A stretch of 64,000 bases of DNA from Streptomyces pluripotens (GTDB taxonomy: Bacteria; Actinomycetota; Actinomycetes; Streptomycetales; Streptomycetaceae), in assembly GCF_000802245.2 (NCBI RefSeq), contig NZ_CP021080.1, positions 4,960,001 to 5,024,000 of the forward strand, written 5' to 3'. Of this stretch, positions 44,138-53,381 are shown in pieces. A model generated the notes under the pieces. It ran no database searches. It worked only from the letters and a program-made list of their open reading frames with translations, and was not told the DNA's origin. Both the position numbers and the translations under genes were made by a program. The number at the start of each line of letters is the position of its first letter. Position 1 is the first letter of the stretch.

Positions 44138-45151
44138 GTGAACGACTGGCGGATCTACCGCGGAGTGGGCCAGCCGCACGACGGCATGCGACGGTTGCCG
44201 GCGCCGCCTCCCTGGCGCGACTTCGCGGCCTCTCGGCAGGACACGGAGGGCGGTCCGGAGGACCCCAGCAGCGCCCGCCGACTCGGCGTGCGCCGCCGTC
44301 TGGTGGAGAACTACGCGCCCCGGCCGGCCGAGGTGGACGCGGTCAACGCGGCCCTCTACCTGCGCCGGCCCCTGCTGGTGACCGGCAACCCGGGCACCGG
44401 CAAGTCGACCCTGGCGTACGCGATCGCCCATGAACTGGGACTGGGCAAGGTGCTGCGCTGGCCCATCGTCAGCCGCACCACGCTCCAGGACGGCCTGTAC
44501 CGGTACGACGCCATAGGTCGGCTCCAGGACGTCCAGATCGAGCGTGCCCGGGGCGCTGACGGCACCGCCGCCGCACCCGCGATCGGCTCGTACATCCGGC
44601 TCGGACCGCTCGGCACCGCGCTGCTGCCCGCCGAGCAGCCCCGCGTCCTGCTGATCGACGAACTCGACAAGAGCGACCTCGACCTTCCCAACGACCTGCT
44701 GAACACCCTGGAGGAAGGTGAGTTCTCGATCCCCGAGTTGGAACGGCTCGCCGACCGCGAACCCGTGGTCGAAGTACTCACCCACGACGGCGACCGGGTG
44801 GCCGTGCACGGCGGGCGGATCGCGTGCGGCGCGTTCCCGGTGATCGTGCTGACGTCCAACGGCGAGCGCGACTTCGCGGCCCCGCTGCTGCGCCGCTGCG
44901 TCCAGCTTGAGCTGGACCCGCCCGGCGAGGAGCAGCTCACAGCCATGGTCGAGGCGCACCTCGGCAGGGACGGTGCCGCCGCGGGTGCCGACCTGATCCG
45001 CCGGTTCCTGGAGCGCGAACCCGGCGAGGTGGTCGCCGCCGACCAGCTCCTCAACGCCCTGTTCCTCACCCAGCACGACCCGCACGCGCAAGGACTCTCC
45101 CGGGAACGTATCGCGGAGATGCTCATGCAACCGCTCGACCGCACGAGGTGA
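44138..45151 (+). CDS. MoxR-type AAA+ ATPase
   Basis: 337 residues. Walker A GNPGTGKS at 83-90, Walker B LLIDELDK near 174, sensor 1 VIVLTSNGERDF, arginine finger region APLLRRCVQLELDPP. The N-terminal 50 residues (NDWRIYRGVGQPHDGMRRL) are typical of conflict-system MoxR proteins. It probably remodels or activates the vWA protein encoded next. GTG at 44138 has GGGAGGA 7 nt upstream; longer frames are unlikely. The 187 nt before it can hold a promoter. The next gene starts 7 nt after its stop. Confidence 0.92.
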   Translation: MNDWRIYRGVGQPHDGMRRLPAPPPWRDFAASRQDTEGGPEDPSSARRLGVRRRLVENYAPRPAEVDAVNAALYLRRPLLVTGNPGTGKSTLAYAIAHELGLGKVLRWPIVSRTTLQDGLYRYDAIGRLQDVQIERARGADGTAAAPAIGSYIRLGPLGTALLPAEQPRVLLIDELDKSDLDLPNDLLNTLEEGEFSIPELERLADREPVVEVLTHDGDRVAVHGGRIACGAFPVIVLTSNGERDFAAPLLRRCVQLELDPPGEEQLTAMVEAHLGRDGAAAGADLIRRFLEREPGEVVAADQLLNALFLTQHDPHAQGLSRERIAEMLMQPLDRTR

Positions 45152-45158
45152 GAGGCGG

Positions 45159-48100
45159 GTGCCGGGGATGCACCTGGACGAGCTGATCGGCAAGCTGCGC
45201 CAGGGAGGGCTGCAGCCGACGGCCGAGGACGTGGCAGACGCGCTCTGGCTGGCCCAGCGGCTCGACGACGCGGGCCTGCCCTGCGACGCTGCCGGGCCCT
45301 CCACGCGCGCTCCCTCGGGCCGCCCCGGCGAGCTGTCCTCCGGCGAACCTCCCTCCAGCGAGCCTCCCGACTCCCTGACGCCGCCCGGCACAGCGCCCCG
45401 GCACACGACCCCCGCCGGCGAGGCCTTCGTTCCCCTGCACACCCAGGGCCCCACCCCACGTCCGGCAGCCGCCTCCACTGCCGCCCCCGCCTCGTTCCCC
45501 GTCCGCGCGCCCGCCGCGGGTGCCCTGCCCGGACTGCTCGGGCTGGAAAAGGCGCTGCGCGCGCTCGGCCGCTACCGGACCGCTTCCGCACGCGACCGGG
45601 ACGAGCAGCTCGATGAGGAGGCCACCGCCGACCGCGCCGCCGCCAGCGGCATCCTGCTCCCCGTCACCCGGCCCGGCCGACCCCGGCGGTGCGACGTTCA
45701 ACTGCTCATGGACACCGGTCCCGCCATGGCCGTCTGGGGACGGCTGGTCGAGGAACTGCGCCAGGCCTGCCAGCAGTCCGGCGCGTTCGCCTCGGTGCGC
45801 GTCCACCGTCTGTACGCGGACGACTCCGGCGCCCCGGTGGTCGGGACGACCGCCGGTCCCGGCCGGCACACCCGGCTACGCCCGGCCGACGAGCTGCACG
45901 ACCCCACCGGCCGCCGGATCACCTTCGTCATCAGCGACTGCGTCGGCCCGCTGTGGGAGAACGGCAGCGCACAGCGGCTGCTGCAGACCTGGCCGCGCAC
46001 CGCTCCACTGGCCGTCGTCCAGCCGTTGCCGCCACGTCTGTGGGGCCGTACCGCACTGCCCGCCGAGCCTGGTCGGCTGGTCCGTGCCGCCGAGGCTGGC
46101 GCCCGCCTGGACTTCGTGCCCGACGACGAGCCCTGGGACGAACCGGCTCATGACGCCCGGCCGGTGCCGGTCCTGCAGCCCGTCCCGGAGGCCTTCGAGG
46201 CCTACGCCCGGCTAATCGGCGGTACCGGTCCCACCAGCGAACACGCCTGGGCCGCGTGCCCCGGCCCGGGCACGGAGGCCGTCGCCGTTCCTCCCGCCCC
46301 GACGCAGCGCAGCGGCGCCGAGTCGCTGCGCGCCTTCCGCGCCGGGGCCTCGCCCGGTGCCCTTCGGCTGGCCGTCTACTTCGCCGCGGCCCCGCTCACC
46401 CTTCCGGTGATGCAGCTGGTCCAGCGGGCCATGCTGCCCGACACCGGTCCCATGGAACTGGCCGAAGTGTTGCTGGGCGGCCTGCTCCGGCAGCTCCCCG
46501 GCACCGCGGACCAGCCCTGCTTCGTCTACCCGGGCCGGGTGCAGGACCTGCTGTTGGCCTCCCTCGACCAGGACACCGCCGCACTCGTCCTCAAACACTG
46601 TTCGGCCTACGTGGAACGGCACTTCGGTAGGGGCACCCGCAACTTCGCCGCGCTCGCCGCGGCCCGGCTCGCCGACCAGGACCCGGCCGCCGGCACCGGC
46701 GACCTGCCCGACGACTCCGGGCCGCAGCACACCGGCAGTATGGAGGCCGAGCTGTTCGCCCGTGTTCCCGCCCGCGTCCTGCGCTTCTACCTGCCGGGAC
46801 TGAACCCCGCCGACCCGCTCACCGAGGCCGAGCACCTGCTCGACCAGTGGCACCAACTCGCCGATCCGGAGGCGCTGCGCCGAGCCCGGGAGCAGGCCCG
46901 CGCCGCGATGGACGCTGTGGCCGCCGCCCGCATCGCTCCTGCGGCTCCCGGGGCCGGACCGGACATCGCCGCTGGAGTCCGGGCCCACCTCGTGCTCGGC
47001 CGGGTGCTGCGCGCGCAGGCCGGTACGGCCGCCGTGCGCACCCGGGGTCGACGTGCCGAGCTGTTGCGCGAGGCGGTGGGCGAACTCGCCAGGGCCCATG
47101 CCGCGGCCCCGGTCGGCAGTCGCGAACGAGCCGATGCCGCGCTCGAACTGGCCTCCTGCAGGCGGGAGCTGTGGCAGCACACGGCGGAGGCGGACCAACT
47201 CGCCGCCGCCCTGGAGCCCCTGGACCCGGACAGCTCGCCGTGGCCGAGGGTGGCCGAGCGGGCGCGGGATTGGGTCCGTGGACGTCCCAGCAGCCCCGAC
47301 GGGAGCCTCGCACCGGGCCCGGTGGGCCGTTCCGGCTCCGCCCCGTCCGATTCGGTCCGCTCCGCGGACCACTCTGGCCAGGCGGGCTCCGGGGACCGCC
47401 CGGATCACGGGGATCGTGGGGACCCCGGAGGGCACGGGACCCCTGCCGAGCCCGGCTCCCGGGATTCTGCCGCCGATGTTCCCTGGGAGACGACCGTCCA
47501 TCGCGCCCGCCTCCTCCTGCGGGGCCGGATCCTGCTCGACCTGCGGCACCCCGGGGCGGCCATCGCGGAACTCCGGGAAGGATGTGCTCTGCTGGCGGCC
47601 GAGGAAGCCGATGATGGCGTGCTGGCGCCGGCCCTGTTGGATCTTGCGCGGGCGCTGCGCGGTGCCGGCGCCGAAGACGCCGAGACGCGGGAAGCGCTGC
47701 TGGGCGCCCAGCGGGCTGCGGGGGAGGAGCCCTCGCTGTTGCTGCCCTGCCTCGCCGCGCTGGCGGACTTCCACGACAGTCGGGGCGAACATCCGGCGAC
47801 CGACGCGGCGTACCAGCGGGCCGCCCGGCTCGCGCCCGGCGACGGTGCGCTACGTGCCCGACTGCTCACTGCCTGGGGGGAGTCACTGCTCGGCCGGGCA
47901 TCCGTGCAGGACGGTGCGGGCATCGTGGACCGGGCCGAGTACGTGCTGCGCGAGGCACTGAACTCGCTGCCCGCACGGTCCGCGGAGCGGGGGCGGCTGC
48001 AGGCTCTCGTGGGTAGCGCCCTCGCCCAGCGGTTCCGCCACCTCGGCTTCCTGCCCGACCTGTTCGAGAGCCGACACCTACTGGGCCAATCCCTGCGTGC

Positions 48101-48569
48101 CGCTGCTGACGCGGTCGTGCGGGCTGAGGCCTGGCTGCAGTTGGGCCGGGTGCGACTGGAGGGCTGGCAGCGCGCCGGGGCACCGGTGCTGAGGGAGGCC
48201 CTGCAAGCGTACGAGAACGCCGAACGGGAAGCTCAGGCCGCCCACGGTGACGATCCCGGCTCGGTCACGGCGGCCCGTGCGCGTCACGGGAGTGGGGCGG
48301 TGCTCGCGCTGATGGGGCGGCCGGAGGCGGCCCGGGTCGCGTTCCAGGGAGCCCTGGAGCTGTGGTACCGGCTGACCGCGGCGCTGCGAGAGGTGGACTG
48401 GGCGGACGTGCAGTCCACCCGGCAGGCGGTCGAGGAGTTCACGGGGGAGGTGACGCGGTCGGGCGCGGCACCGGGAATGCCGGAGTCGGAGTGGGCGCGG
48501 CTCGCCCCGCCGTGGTTTCCGTGGGCCGAGCAGCGGGACCGGCGGGCAAACGAACCGGCCCGTATTTGA
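45159..48569 (+). CDS. SAV_2336-type vWA/TPR protein, partner of the MoxR ATPase
   Basis: 1136 residues. The N-terminus LDELIGKLRQGGLQPTAEDV is a small helical domain, then a Pro/Ala-rich linker. A vWA-like domain starts with VQLLMDTGPAMAVWGRLVEE near residue 185 (metal motif degenerate: DxGxA instead of DxSxS) and includes FVISDCVGPLW. From about 560 on, alpha-helical TPR-like repeats predominate (ARLLLRGRILLDLRHPGAAIAELREGC, LADFHDSRGEHPATDAAYQRAARLAP). It likely serves as the scaffold or sensor of the vWA-MoxR system. An ATG at 45168 is an alternative start. Confidence 0.88.
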   Translation: MPGMHLDELIGKLRQGGLQPTAEDVADALWLAQRLDDAGLPCDAAGPSTRAPSGRPGELSSGEPPSSEPPDSLTPPGTAPRHTTPAGEAFVPLHTQGPTPRPAAASTAAPASFPVRAPAAGALPGLLGLEKALRALGRYRTASARDRDEQLDEEATADRAAASGILLPVTRPGRPRRCDVQLLMDTGPAMAVWGRLVEELRQACQQSGAFASVRVHRLYADDSGAPVVGTTAGPGRHTRLRPADELHDPTGRRITFVISDCVGPLWENGSAQRLLQTWPRTAPLAVVQPLPPRLWGRTALPAEPGRLVRAAEAGARLDFVPDDEPWDEPAHDARPVPVLQPVPEAFEAYARLIGGTGPTSEHAWAACPGPGTEAVAVPPAPTQRSGAESLRAFRAGASPGALRLAVYFAAAPLTLPVMQLVQRAMLPDTGPMELAEVLLGGLLRQLPGTADQPCFVYPGRVQDLLLASLDQDTAALVLKHCSAYVERHFGRGTRNFAALAAARLADQDPAAGTGDLPDDSGPQHTGSMEAELFARVPARVLRFYLPGLNPADPLTEAEHLLDQWHQLADPEALRRAREQARAAMDAVAAARIAPAAPGAGPDIAAGVRAHLVLGRVLRAQAGTAAVRTRGRRAELLREAVGELARAHAAAPVGSRERADAALELASCRRELWQHTAEADQLAAALEPLDPDSSPWPRVAERARDWVRGRPSSPDGSLAPGPVGRSGSAPSDSVRSADHSGQAGSGDRPDHGDRGDPGGHGTPAEPGSRDSAADVPWETTVHRARLLLRGRILLDLRHPGAAIAELREGCALLAAEEADDGVLAPALLDLARALRGAGAEDAETREALLGAQRAAGEEPSLLLPCLAALADFHDSRGEHPATDAAYQRAARLAPGDGALRARLLTAWGESLLGRASVQDGAGIVDRAEYVLREALNSLPARSAERGRLQALVGSALAQRFRHLGFLPDLFESRHLLGQSLRAAADAVVRAEAWLQLGRVRLEGWQRAGAPVLREALQAYENAEREAQAAHGDDPGSVTAARARHGSGAVLALMGRPEAARVAFQGALELWYRLTAALREVDWADVQSTRQAVEEFTGEVTRSGAAPGMPESEWARLAPPWFPWAEQRDRRANEPARI

Positions 48570-48669
48570 CCGGAGTTGATCGACTTGGGGTTTCTGGTTC
48601 GTGCACCTCGGGAAGAACTGGGCAGCTGTTATGGCCGTGCGGGGCGGGCGTAGGCAGGGAGGAGCCGAG

Positions 48670-48945
48670 GTGGCGCAGCAGAGGAAAGGAGCGACGGGTC
48701 CCGGGGAGGGAATCGTGCGGACCGTGCTCCCGGCCGACCTCACCGATGTCGACCTGCGGACTTTGCGCGCCATGGAGGATCCGGACCTGATGACGGCCGT
48801 GGTCCGTGTGCTGTACGAGGCCGGTGCGGCCACAGAGGTCTGGTATGTCAGTGAGGACCCGCCCACGCGAATGACGGGGGCTGCCGACCGAATGTTTCCG
48901 GCCGGACTCGCCGGCGCGGACCGGAGTGAGGACACCCGGGGATGA
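48670..48945 (+). CDS. FxSxx-COOH-like small protein (candidate modified peptide)
   Basis: 91 residues. The central DLTDVDLRTLRAMEDPDLMTA segment is the hallmark of the FxSxx-COOH (FxsA) family, whose members normally end exactly in F-x-S-x-x. Here the matching place reads MFPAGL (Ala for Ser), followed by 11 extra residues (AGADRSEDTRG). GTG at 48670 follows GGGAGGAG at proper spacing; the longer frame from 48601 is less likely. The stop overlaps the start of the HExxH gene (ATGA), tying it to the candidate modifying enzyme. Confidence 0.75.
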   Translation: MAQQRKGATGPGEGIVRTVLPADLTDVDLRTLRAMEDPDLMTAVVRVLYEAGAATEVWYVSEDPPTRMTGAADRMFPAGLAGADRSEDTRG

Positions 48946-50222
48946 CCTCGGTGATCGTGTCCTCGCACGTCTTCAGGGACTTGGCCGGGACGCGACCCAC
49001 GGCAGAGGGCTCCGTGCTCCTGCGCGCCGCACTCCACGCGCGTCGCATGGTGCTTCTCAAGGCGCTCCTGGTCCGTGTCGAGGAACGGCGCGCTTCGCTG
49101 AGCGCGGCGGCCCGGCGGCGGTTCGAGGAGGACTGGGCGCTGCTGGAGCACGCGGAACGGACCGACCCGGCCGCTGTCCGGGAGGTCGTCGACTATCCGA
49201 TCACCGGCGCCTGGCTCGCGGACGTGCTCGGCGTTCCCGAGGGCCCCGGGTTCGAGGGGCGCCTGGCTCACCTGAGCGGGGTGGCCGTCGCGGCAGCCGT
49301 CCGCGCGGGCTGTCCTGCCGACCGCACGCTCGACGTGCCCCCCGGCCGTTTCATGTTGCCCGGCCTCGGCAGTGTGGACTGTCCTTCCGGGCGCCTGCGC
49401 CTGCACGGCGAGGACGGCCGTACCCGCATCGCGGACGCCTCGGGCTGCGTCGACGTGGCCTTCACCCGGCCGCAGCCCGGTGCGCACCGCCCGGCCGGCC
49501 GCGGTCCCGGCTGGTCCGGTTTGTGCGAGCTGCCCGGAAGCCCCGCGGTTCTCGACGACCTGGACCCCTACCGTGTGCCGGCCGACGGGATAGGCCCCGA
49601 GCGGCTGCCCGCCGCCGTCCGTGTGCGCGCCGCCCACCGGCGATGGGCCGAGCGCTGGCCCGCGGCCCGGGCCCTGCTGGCGGCCACCGATCCCGGCCGG
49701 GCCGAGGAGACCGCCGCGATCCTGCGTGCCGTGGTGCCGCTGGCGGACCAGCCACGGCCGGGCGGGGTCGCGATGACCGCGACCCTGCGGGCCGCTCCGG
49801 GGGCGATGGTCTGTCAGCTCCCGGCCGACACCCGGGGCCTGGCGGAGTCCCTGGTGCACGAGGCCCACCACACGAAGCTGGCGGTTCTGCACGAGCTGGT
49901 GCCGCTCTACCGCGCGGCCGGCACCGCCCGTCACCGGGTCGGATGGCGGCCGGACCCGCGCCCGGTCCCCGGTGTGCTGCAGGGCGCGTACGCCCATCTG
50001 GCGCTGACGGACCTGTGGGCGCGGGCCCGCAGCGCCCGGGTGGACGACCAGAGGTGGCGCGCCCGGGCCGAACACCGGTTCGGATTCTTTCGGGGTCAGG
50101 TCGGCGAAGCCTTGTCCATCCTGCGCGAGTCCGATGAACTGACCTTTGCAGGACAGGAGTTCGTCCGAGAAATGGGCAGCCACCAGGTGCGGCTGGGCCG
50201 GGCGGTCCGTCGTTCCAGGTGA
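48942..50222 (+). CDS. HExxH-motif peptide-modification protein of the FxSxx system
   Basis: 426 residues. The metal motif is LVHEAHHTK (His306, Glu307, His310), with a further His in GAYAHLALTDLW as possible third ligand. The layout (helical N-terminus, C-terminal HExxH) fits the family found beside FxSxx peptides; recent work assigns related proteins to 2-oxoglutarate/iron-dependent beta-hydroxylation rather than proteolysis. It directly follows the peptide gene with a 4-nt overlap. No radical SAM partner is encoded nearby. Confidence 0.85.
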   Translation: MTSVIVSSHVFRDLAGTRPTAEGSVLLRAALHARRMVLLKALLVRVEERRASLSAAARRRFEEDWALLEHAERTDPAAVREVVDYPITGAWLADVLGVPEGPGFEGRLAHLSGVAVAAAVRAGCPADRTLDVPPGRFMLPGLGSVDCPSGRLRLHGEDGRTRIADASGCVDVAFTRPQPGAHRPAGRGPGWSGLCELPGSPAVLDDLDPYRVPADGIGPERLPAAVRVRAAHRRWAERWPAARALLAATDPGRAEETAAILRAVVPLADQPRPGGVAMTATLRAAPGAMVCQLPADTRGLAESLVHEAHHTKLAVLHELVPLYRAAGTARHRVGWRPDPRPVPGVLQGAYAHLALTDLWARARSARVDDQRWRARAEHRFGFFRGQVGEALSILRESDELTFAGQEFVREMGSHQVRLGRAVRRSR

Positions 50223-50301
50223 CAGTTCGTGGGTAGTCGGTTGCGCTACGTTATGCAGGCGCCGTCCGGGAGTGCGACGGGCGCGGGAACAGGGAGCGAC
50301 G

Positions 50302-53300
50302 ATGGTGGAACAGCGGCGGTCGAGCGGGGACGGTACCGGGGCACCCGAACACTTCCTGGTGGTCTTCCCGGGCTACCACCGCTCATGGGCGGCCTGGATC
50401 GTCCATGCCCTGGAACGCCACGGCCACCGGGCGACCCTCCAGCGGTGGGACCCGCCGCGCGAGGTGGCACTGGAGGACTCGCTGGGTGACCTGCTGCTCT
50501 CCAGCGGGCGGGTGCTGCTCGTGCTCGACGACTGGTTCTTCGAACTCGGCCCGCGTCCCCCGGGCGAGTGGAACGACGCGCTGCGCGGCTTCGTCGCCGC
50601 GCACGCGGACCGGTTCGCCGCCGTCAACCTCACCAACCGGCCGCTGCTCCCCGCCACCGCCGTCCTCGAACCGGCCAGCCTGTGGGGATTGAGCGAGGAA
50701 GCGGCGGAGGAACGCCTGCTGAGCCGGCTCGGCCTGGAACGCCGGCGCACCCCGAAGACCATGCCCACACGGGTGCGGTACCCGGAGACCCGCTGCGAGA
50801 TCTGGGGTGAGGTGCCGCGCCGCAACCCGCGCTTCACCGGCCGCGATGACCTGCTCACCGACCTCCACCAGCGCCTCTCCGACGCCGAGCGCGGCGCCTC
50901 CTCCTGCACGTTGCTCGGCATGTCCGGCATCGGCAAGACCCAGCTCGCCGCCGAGTACGCACATCGCTTCAGCACCGACTACGACCTGGTGTGGTGGGTC
51001 AACTCCGACGACCGCAACATCCAGCGCGACCGTTTCGGTGAACTCGCCGTGGAACTAGGCCTGTCCATCGGAAGCGAGCCCGGCGAGCGCATCCGCGCGG
51101 TCCGGGACGCCCTGAGGCGCGGCGAGCCGTACTCCAACTGGCTGATCATCTTCGACGGCTGGGACGACCCCGAGGGAGTCAACGCCCTACTGCCGCAGGG
51201 CTCAGGCCATGTCCTGGTCACCTCCCGGAACCGGGCTTGGAGCGAGTACACCGAGGTCCTGGAGGTACCGGCCTTCCTGCGCGCCGAGTCGACCAGCTAT
51301 CTGATGCGTCGGGCCACCCACATCACCGCGGCCGAGGCGGACGAGGTCGCCGCCGAGTTCGGTGACGTACCGCTGCCGCTGGTGCAGGCCGCCTCCTGGC
51401 TCGGTGAGTCCGGCATGGACGTGGCCGAGTACCTCCGGATGGTCCGTGAACGCAGGCTCTCCACCGTGGACGAACCGGCCACCGGTGAGGGCTTCCCGCA
51501 GTCGTCCATGACGTCCTGGTCGATACTGCTCAACCGGCTGCGCCGTTCCCAACCCCAGGCTATCGAAGTGCTCGGGCTGTGCACGTCCTTCGCCCCGGGC
51601 CGCATTCCGCTCGGCCTGATCCGCGCCTACCCGCAGACGGACCTCCCTGAGGAACTCCGCTGGATGGCCACCGACCTGCCCGCCTGGACCCGGTCCCTGG
51701 ACACCCTGGTCAACTACTCCGTGCTCACCCGCGAGACTCGCGGCCCGCTCGGCGCGGAGATGGGTCCGCACCAGGAGTCGGTGCACATGCACCGGCTCGT
51801 CCACGACATCGTCTCCAAGCTGACCAGCGAGGACAGCCACGCCCTGCACCGCAGGGCGGTCCGCACCCTGCTCGCGGAAGCCGACCCGGGCAACGCCGTG
51901 GACAGCAGGAACTGGCCCCGGTACGCGGAACTGCTGCCGCACCTGGAACCCTCCGGCGCGCTGACCAGCAGCCAGCGTCGGGTGCAGACCACCGTGCTGA
52001 ACTGCCTTCGGTACTGCTTGCGCAGCGGCGAGTACAACAGCGGTCTGGAGCTGGCCCGGAAGGTCCGCGACAACTGGTCGCGGACGATGGACCCACTGGC
52101 CCAGCCGCTGCTCGACCTGACCAACCAGGAGAGCTACATCATGCGGGCCAGCGGCCGGTTCCGCGAGGCCTACGAACTAGACCGGGCGGTCCTGGAGAAA
52201 CTCCAGCACACCTCCCCACGCGACGAGGTGGCGGAGCTGGTCACCCAGGGTTCCCTGGCGGGCAGCCTGCGCTATCTGGGCCGGTATCAGGAGGCCTACG
52301 ACCTGCAGAAGAAGGTGCTGGAAGGCAACGAGCGACTGCTCGGTCCGGACGAGGTGGACACGCTCGTGGCCCGGCACAACCTGGGTGTGAGCCTGCGGCT
52401 GCGCGGCCGGTACGCGGAGGCGTTCGAACTCGACCTGGAGACCCTGGCCCGGCGCGAGAACGTCTTGCGCACCCGGCACATCAACACGCTCAAGTCCGGT
52501 AGTGCGGTCGCGCACGACCTGCGTCTCCTGGGCCGCTACCGTGATGCCCTCGCCCGGCAGGAACCAGTGGTCCGGCTCCACGTCCAGGTACTCGGACCGC
52601 AGCATCCGCAGACCCTTGAGGCACGGGTCCAGCTGGCGATGTGCCGGCGCCGGGAGAGCGCGCTCAACCCGGATGTGGGGCCCTCGATGGCCGCCCTCTT
52701 GGAACAGCTGGCACAGCTGCACGGCCGCGGACACCACCGCACCCTGGCGTTCATCAACAACTACGGAAACTTCCTCAGGGAGCACGGCGATCTCAGCCAG
52801 TCCCGGGACCTCATCGACGAGGCCGAGGCCGGCTACCGCTCCCTCCTCGGTCCGGCCCACCCCGTCACCACCGGCATGCTCACCAACACCGGCCTCGTCA
52901 TGCAGGCGGCGGGCGAACGCGCCGGAGCGATGTCGATGTTCGAGTCCGCGCTGGCGGGGCTGACCGCCACCCTCGGTCCCGACCATCCCTGGGTGCTGGG
53001 CTGTGCACTGAACGCGGCGAGCGCTCGGAACTTCAACGGCCGCATCGCCGATGCCCTGGACCTCAGCCGGGACACACTGCGCCGGGCCCGGCACACCTTG
53101 GGCGACCAACACCCGCTCACCCTGTCCTGCCAGGTGGCGCTCGCTGCCGACCTGCGGGCCTTCCGAGAGCAGGAGGAGGCCGGGAAACTGGAGGAGGACG
53201 GCCTGCTCGGACTCACCCGTACCCTGGGCGCTCAGCACCCGCACACCATCTCCGCCCGCCAGCGCACGCGACCCCATTGGGACTTCGAGGCCTACCTGGG

Positions 53301-53304
53301 CTGA
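50302..53304 (+). CDS. TIR/NB-ARC/TPR protein of the FxSxx system (FxsT type)
   Basis: 1000 residues. A TIR-like domain lies at about 15-150 (EHFLVVFPGYHRSWAAWIVHAL, SGRVLLVLDDWFF). The NB-ARC STAND ATPase has a P-loop GMSGIGKT near 206-213, Walker B WLIIFDGWD and GHVLVTSRN. From about 560 there are tetratricopeptide repeats (GRFREAYELDRAVLEKLQ, GRYQEAYDLQKKVLEGNERLLG, GRYAEAFELDLETLARRENVL). The architecture equals plant-NLR-like STAND sensors: TPRs sense, NB-ARC oligomerises, TIR acts. AGGGAG precedes the ATG at 50302. A 79-nt gap separates it from the HExxH gene, so it may also have its own promoter. Confidence 0.92.
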   Translation: MVEQRRSSGDGTGAPEHFLVVFPGYHRSWAAWIVHALERHGHRATLQRWDPPREVALEDSLGDLLLSSGRVLLVLDDWFFELGPRPPGEWNDALRGFVAAHADRFAAVNLTNRPLLPATAVLEPASLWGLSEEAAEERLLSRLGLERRRTPKTMPTRVRYPETRCEIWGEVPRRNPRFTGRDDLLTDLHQRLSDAERGASSCTLLGMSGIGKTQLAAEYAHRFSTDYDLVWWVNSDDRNIQRDRFGELAVELGLSIGSEPGERIRAVRDALRRGEPYSNWLIIFDGWDDPEGVNALLPQGSGHVLVTSRNRAWSEYTEVLEVPAFLRAESTSYLMRRATHITAAEADEVAAEFGDVPLPLVQAASWLGESGMDVAEYLRMVRERRLSTVDEPATGEGFPQSSMTSWSILLNRLRRSQPQAIEVLGLCTSFAPGRIPLGLIRAYPQTDLPEELRWMATDLPAWTRSLDTLVNYSVLTRETRGPLGAEMGPHQESVHMHRLVHDIVSKLTSEDSHALHRRAVRTLLAEADPGNAVDSRNWPRYAELLPHLEPSGALTSSQRRVQTTVLNCLRYCLRSGEYNSGLELARKVRDNWSRTMDPLAQPLLDLTNQESYIMRASGRFREAYELDRAVLEKLQHTSPRDEVAELVTQGSLAGSLRYLGRYQEAYDLQKKVLEGNERLLGPDEVDTLVARHNLGVSLRLRGRYAEAFELDLETLARRENVLRTRHINTLKSGSAVAHDLRLLGRYRDALARQEPVVRLHVQVLGPQHPQTLEARVQLAMCRRRESALNPDVGPSMAALLEQLAQLHGRGHHRTLAFINNYGNFLREHGDLSQSRDLIDEAEAGYRSLLGPAHPVTTGMLTNTGLVMQAAGERAGAMSMFESALAGLTATLGPDHPWVLGCALNAASARNFNGRIADALDLSRDTLRRARHTLGDQHPLTLSCQVALAADLRAFREQEEAGKLEEDGLLGLTRTLGAQHPHTISARQRTRPHWDFEAYLG

Positions 53305-53308
53305 CACC

Positions 53309-53369
53309 CGCACGGCAAGGGCCCGGCCCCGAGTTCCACTGGAACTCGGGGCCGGGCCCTTGCCGTGCG
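53309..53369. terminator. 29-bp perfect inverted repeat, bidirectional terminator
   Basis: Arms 53309-53337 and 53341-53369 are exact reverse complements around a 3-nt ACT loop. It lies between the converging FxsT and kgd stop codons. Confidence 0.85.
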
Positions 53370-53381
53370 ACGTTCCGGAGG

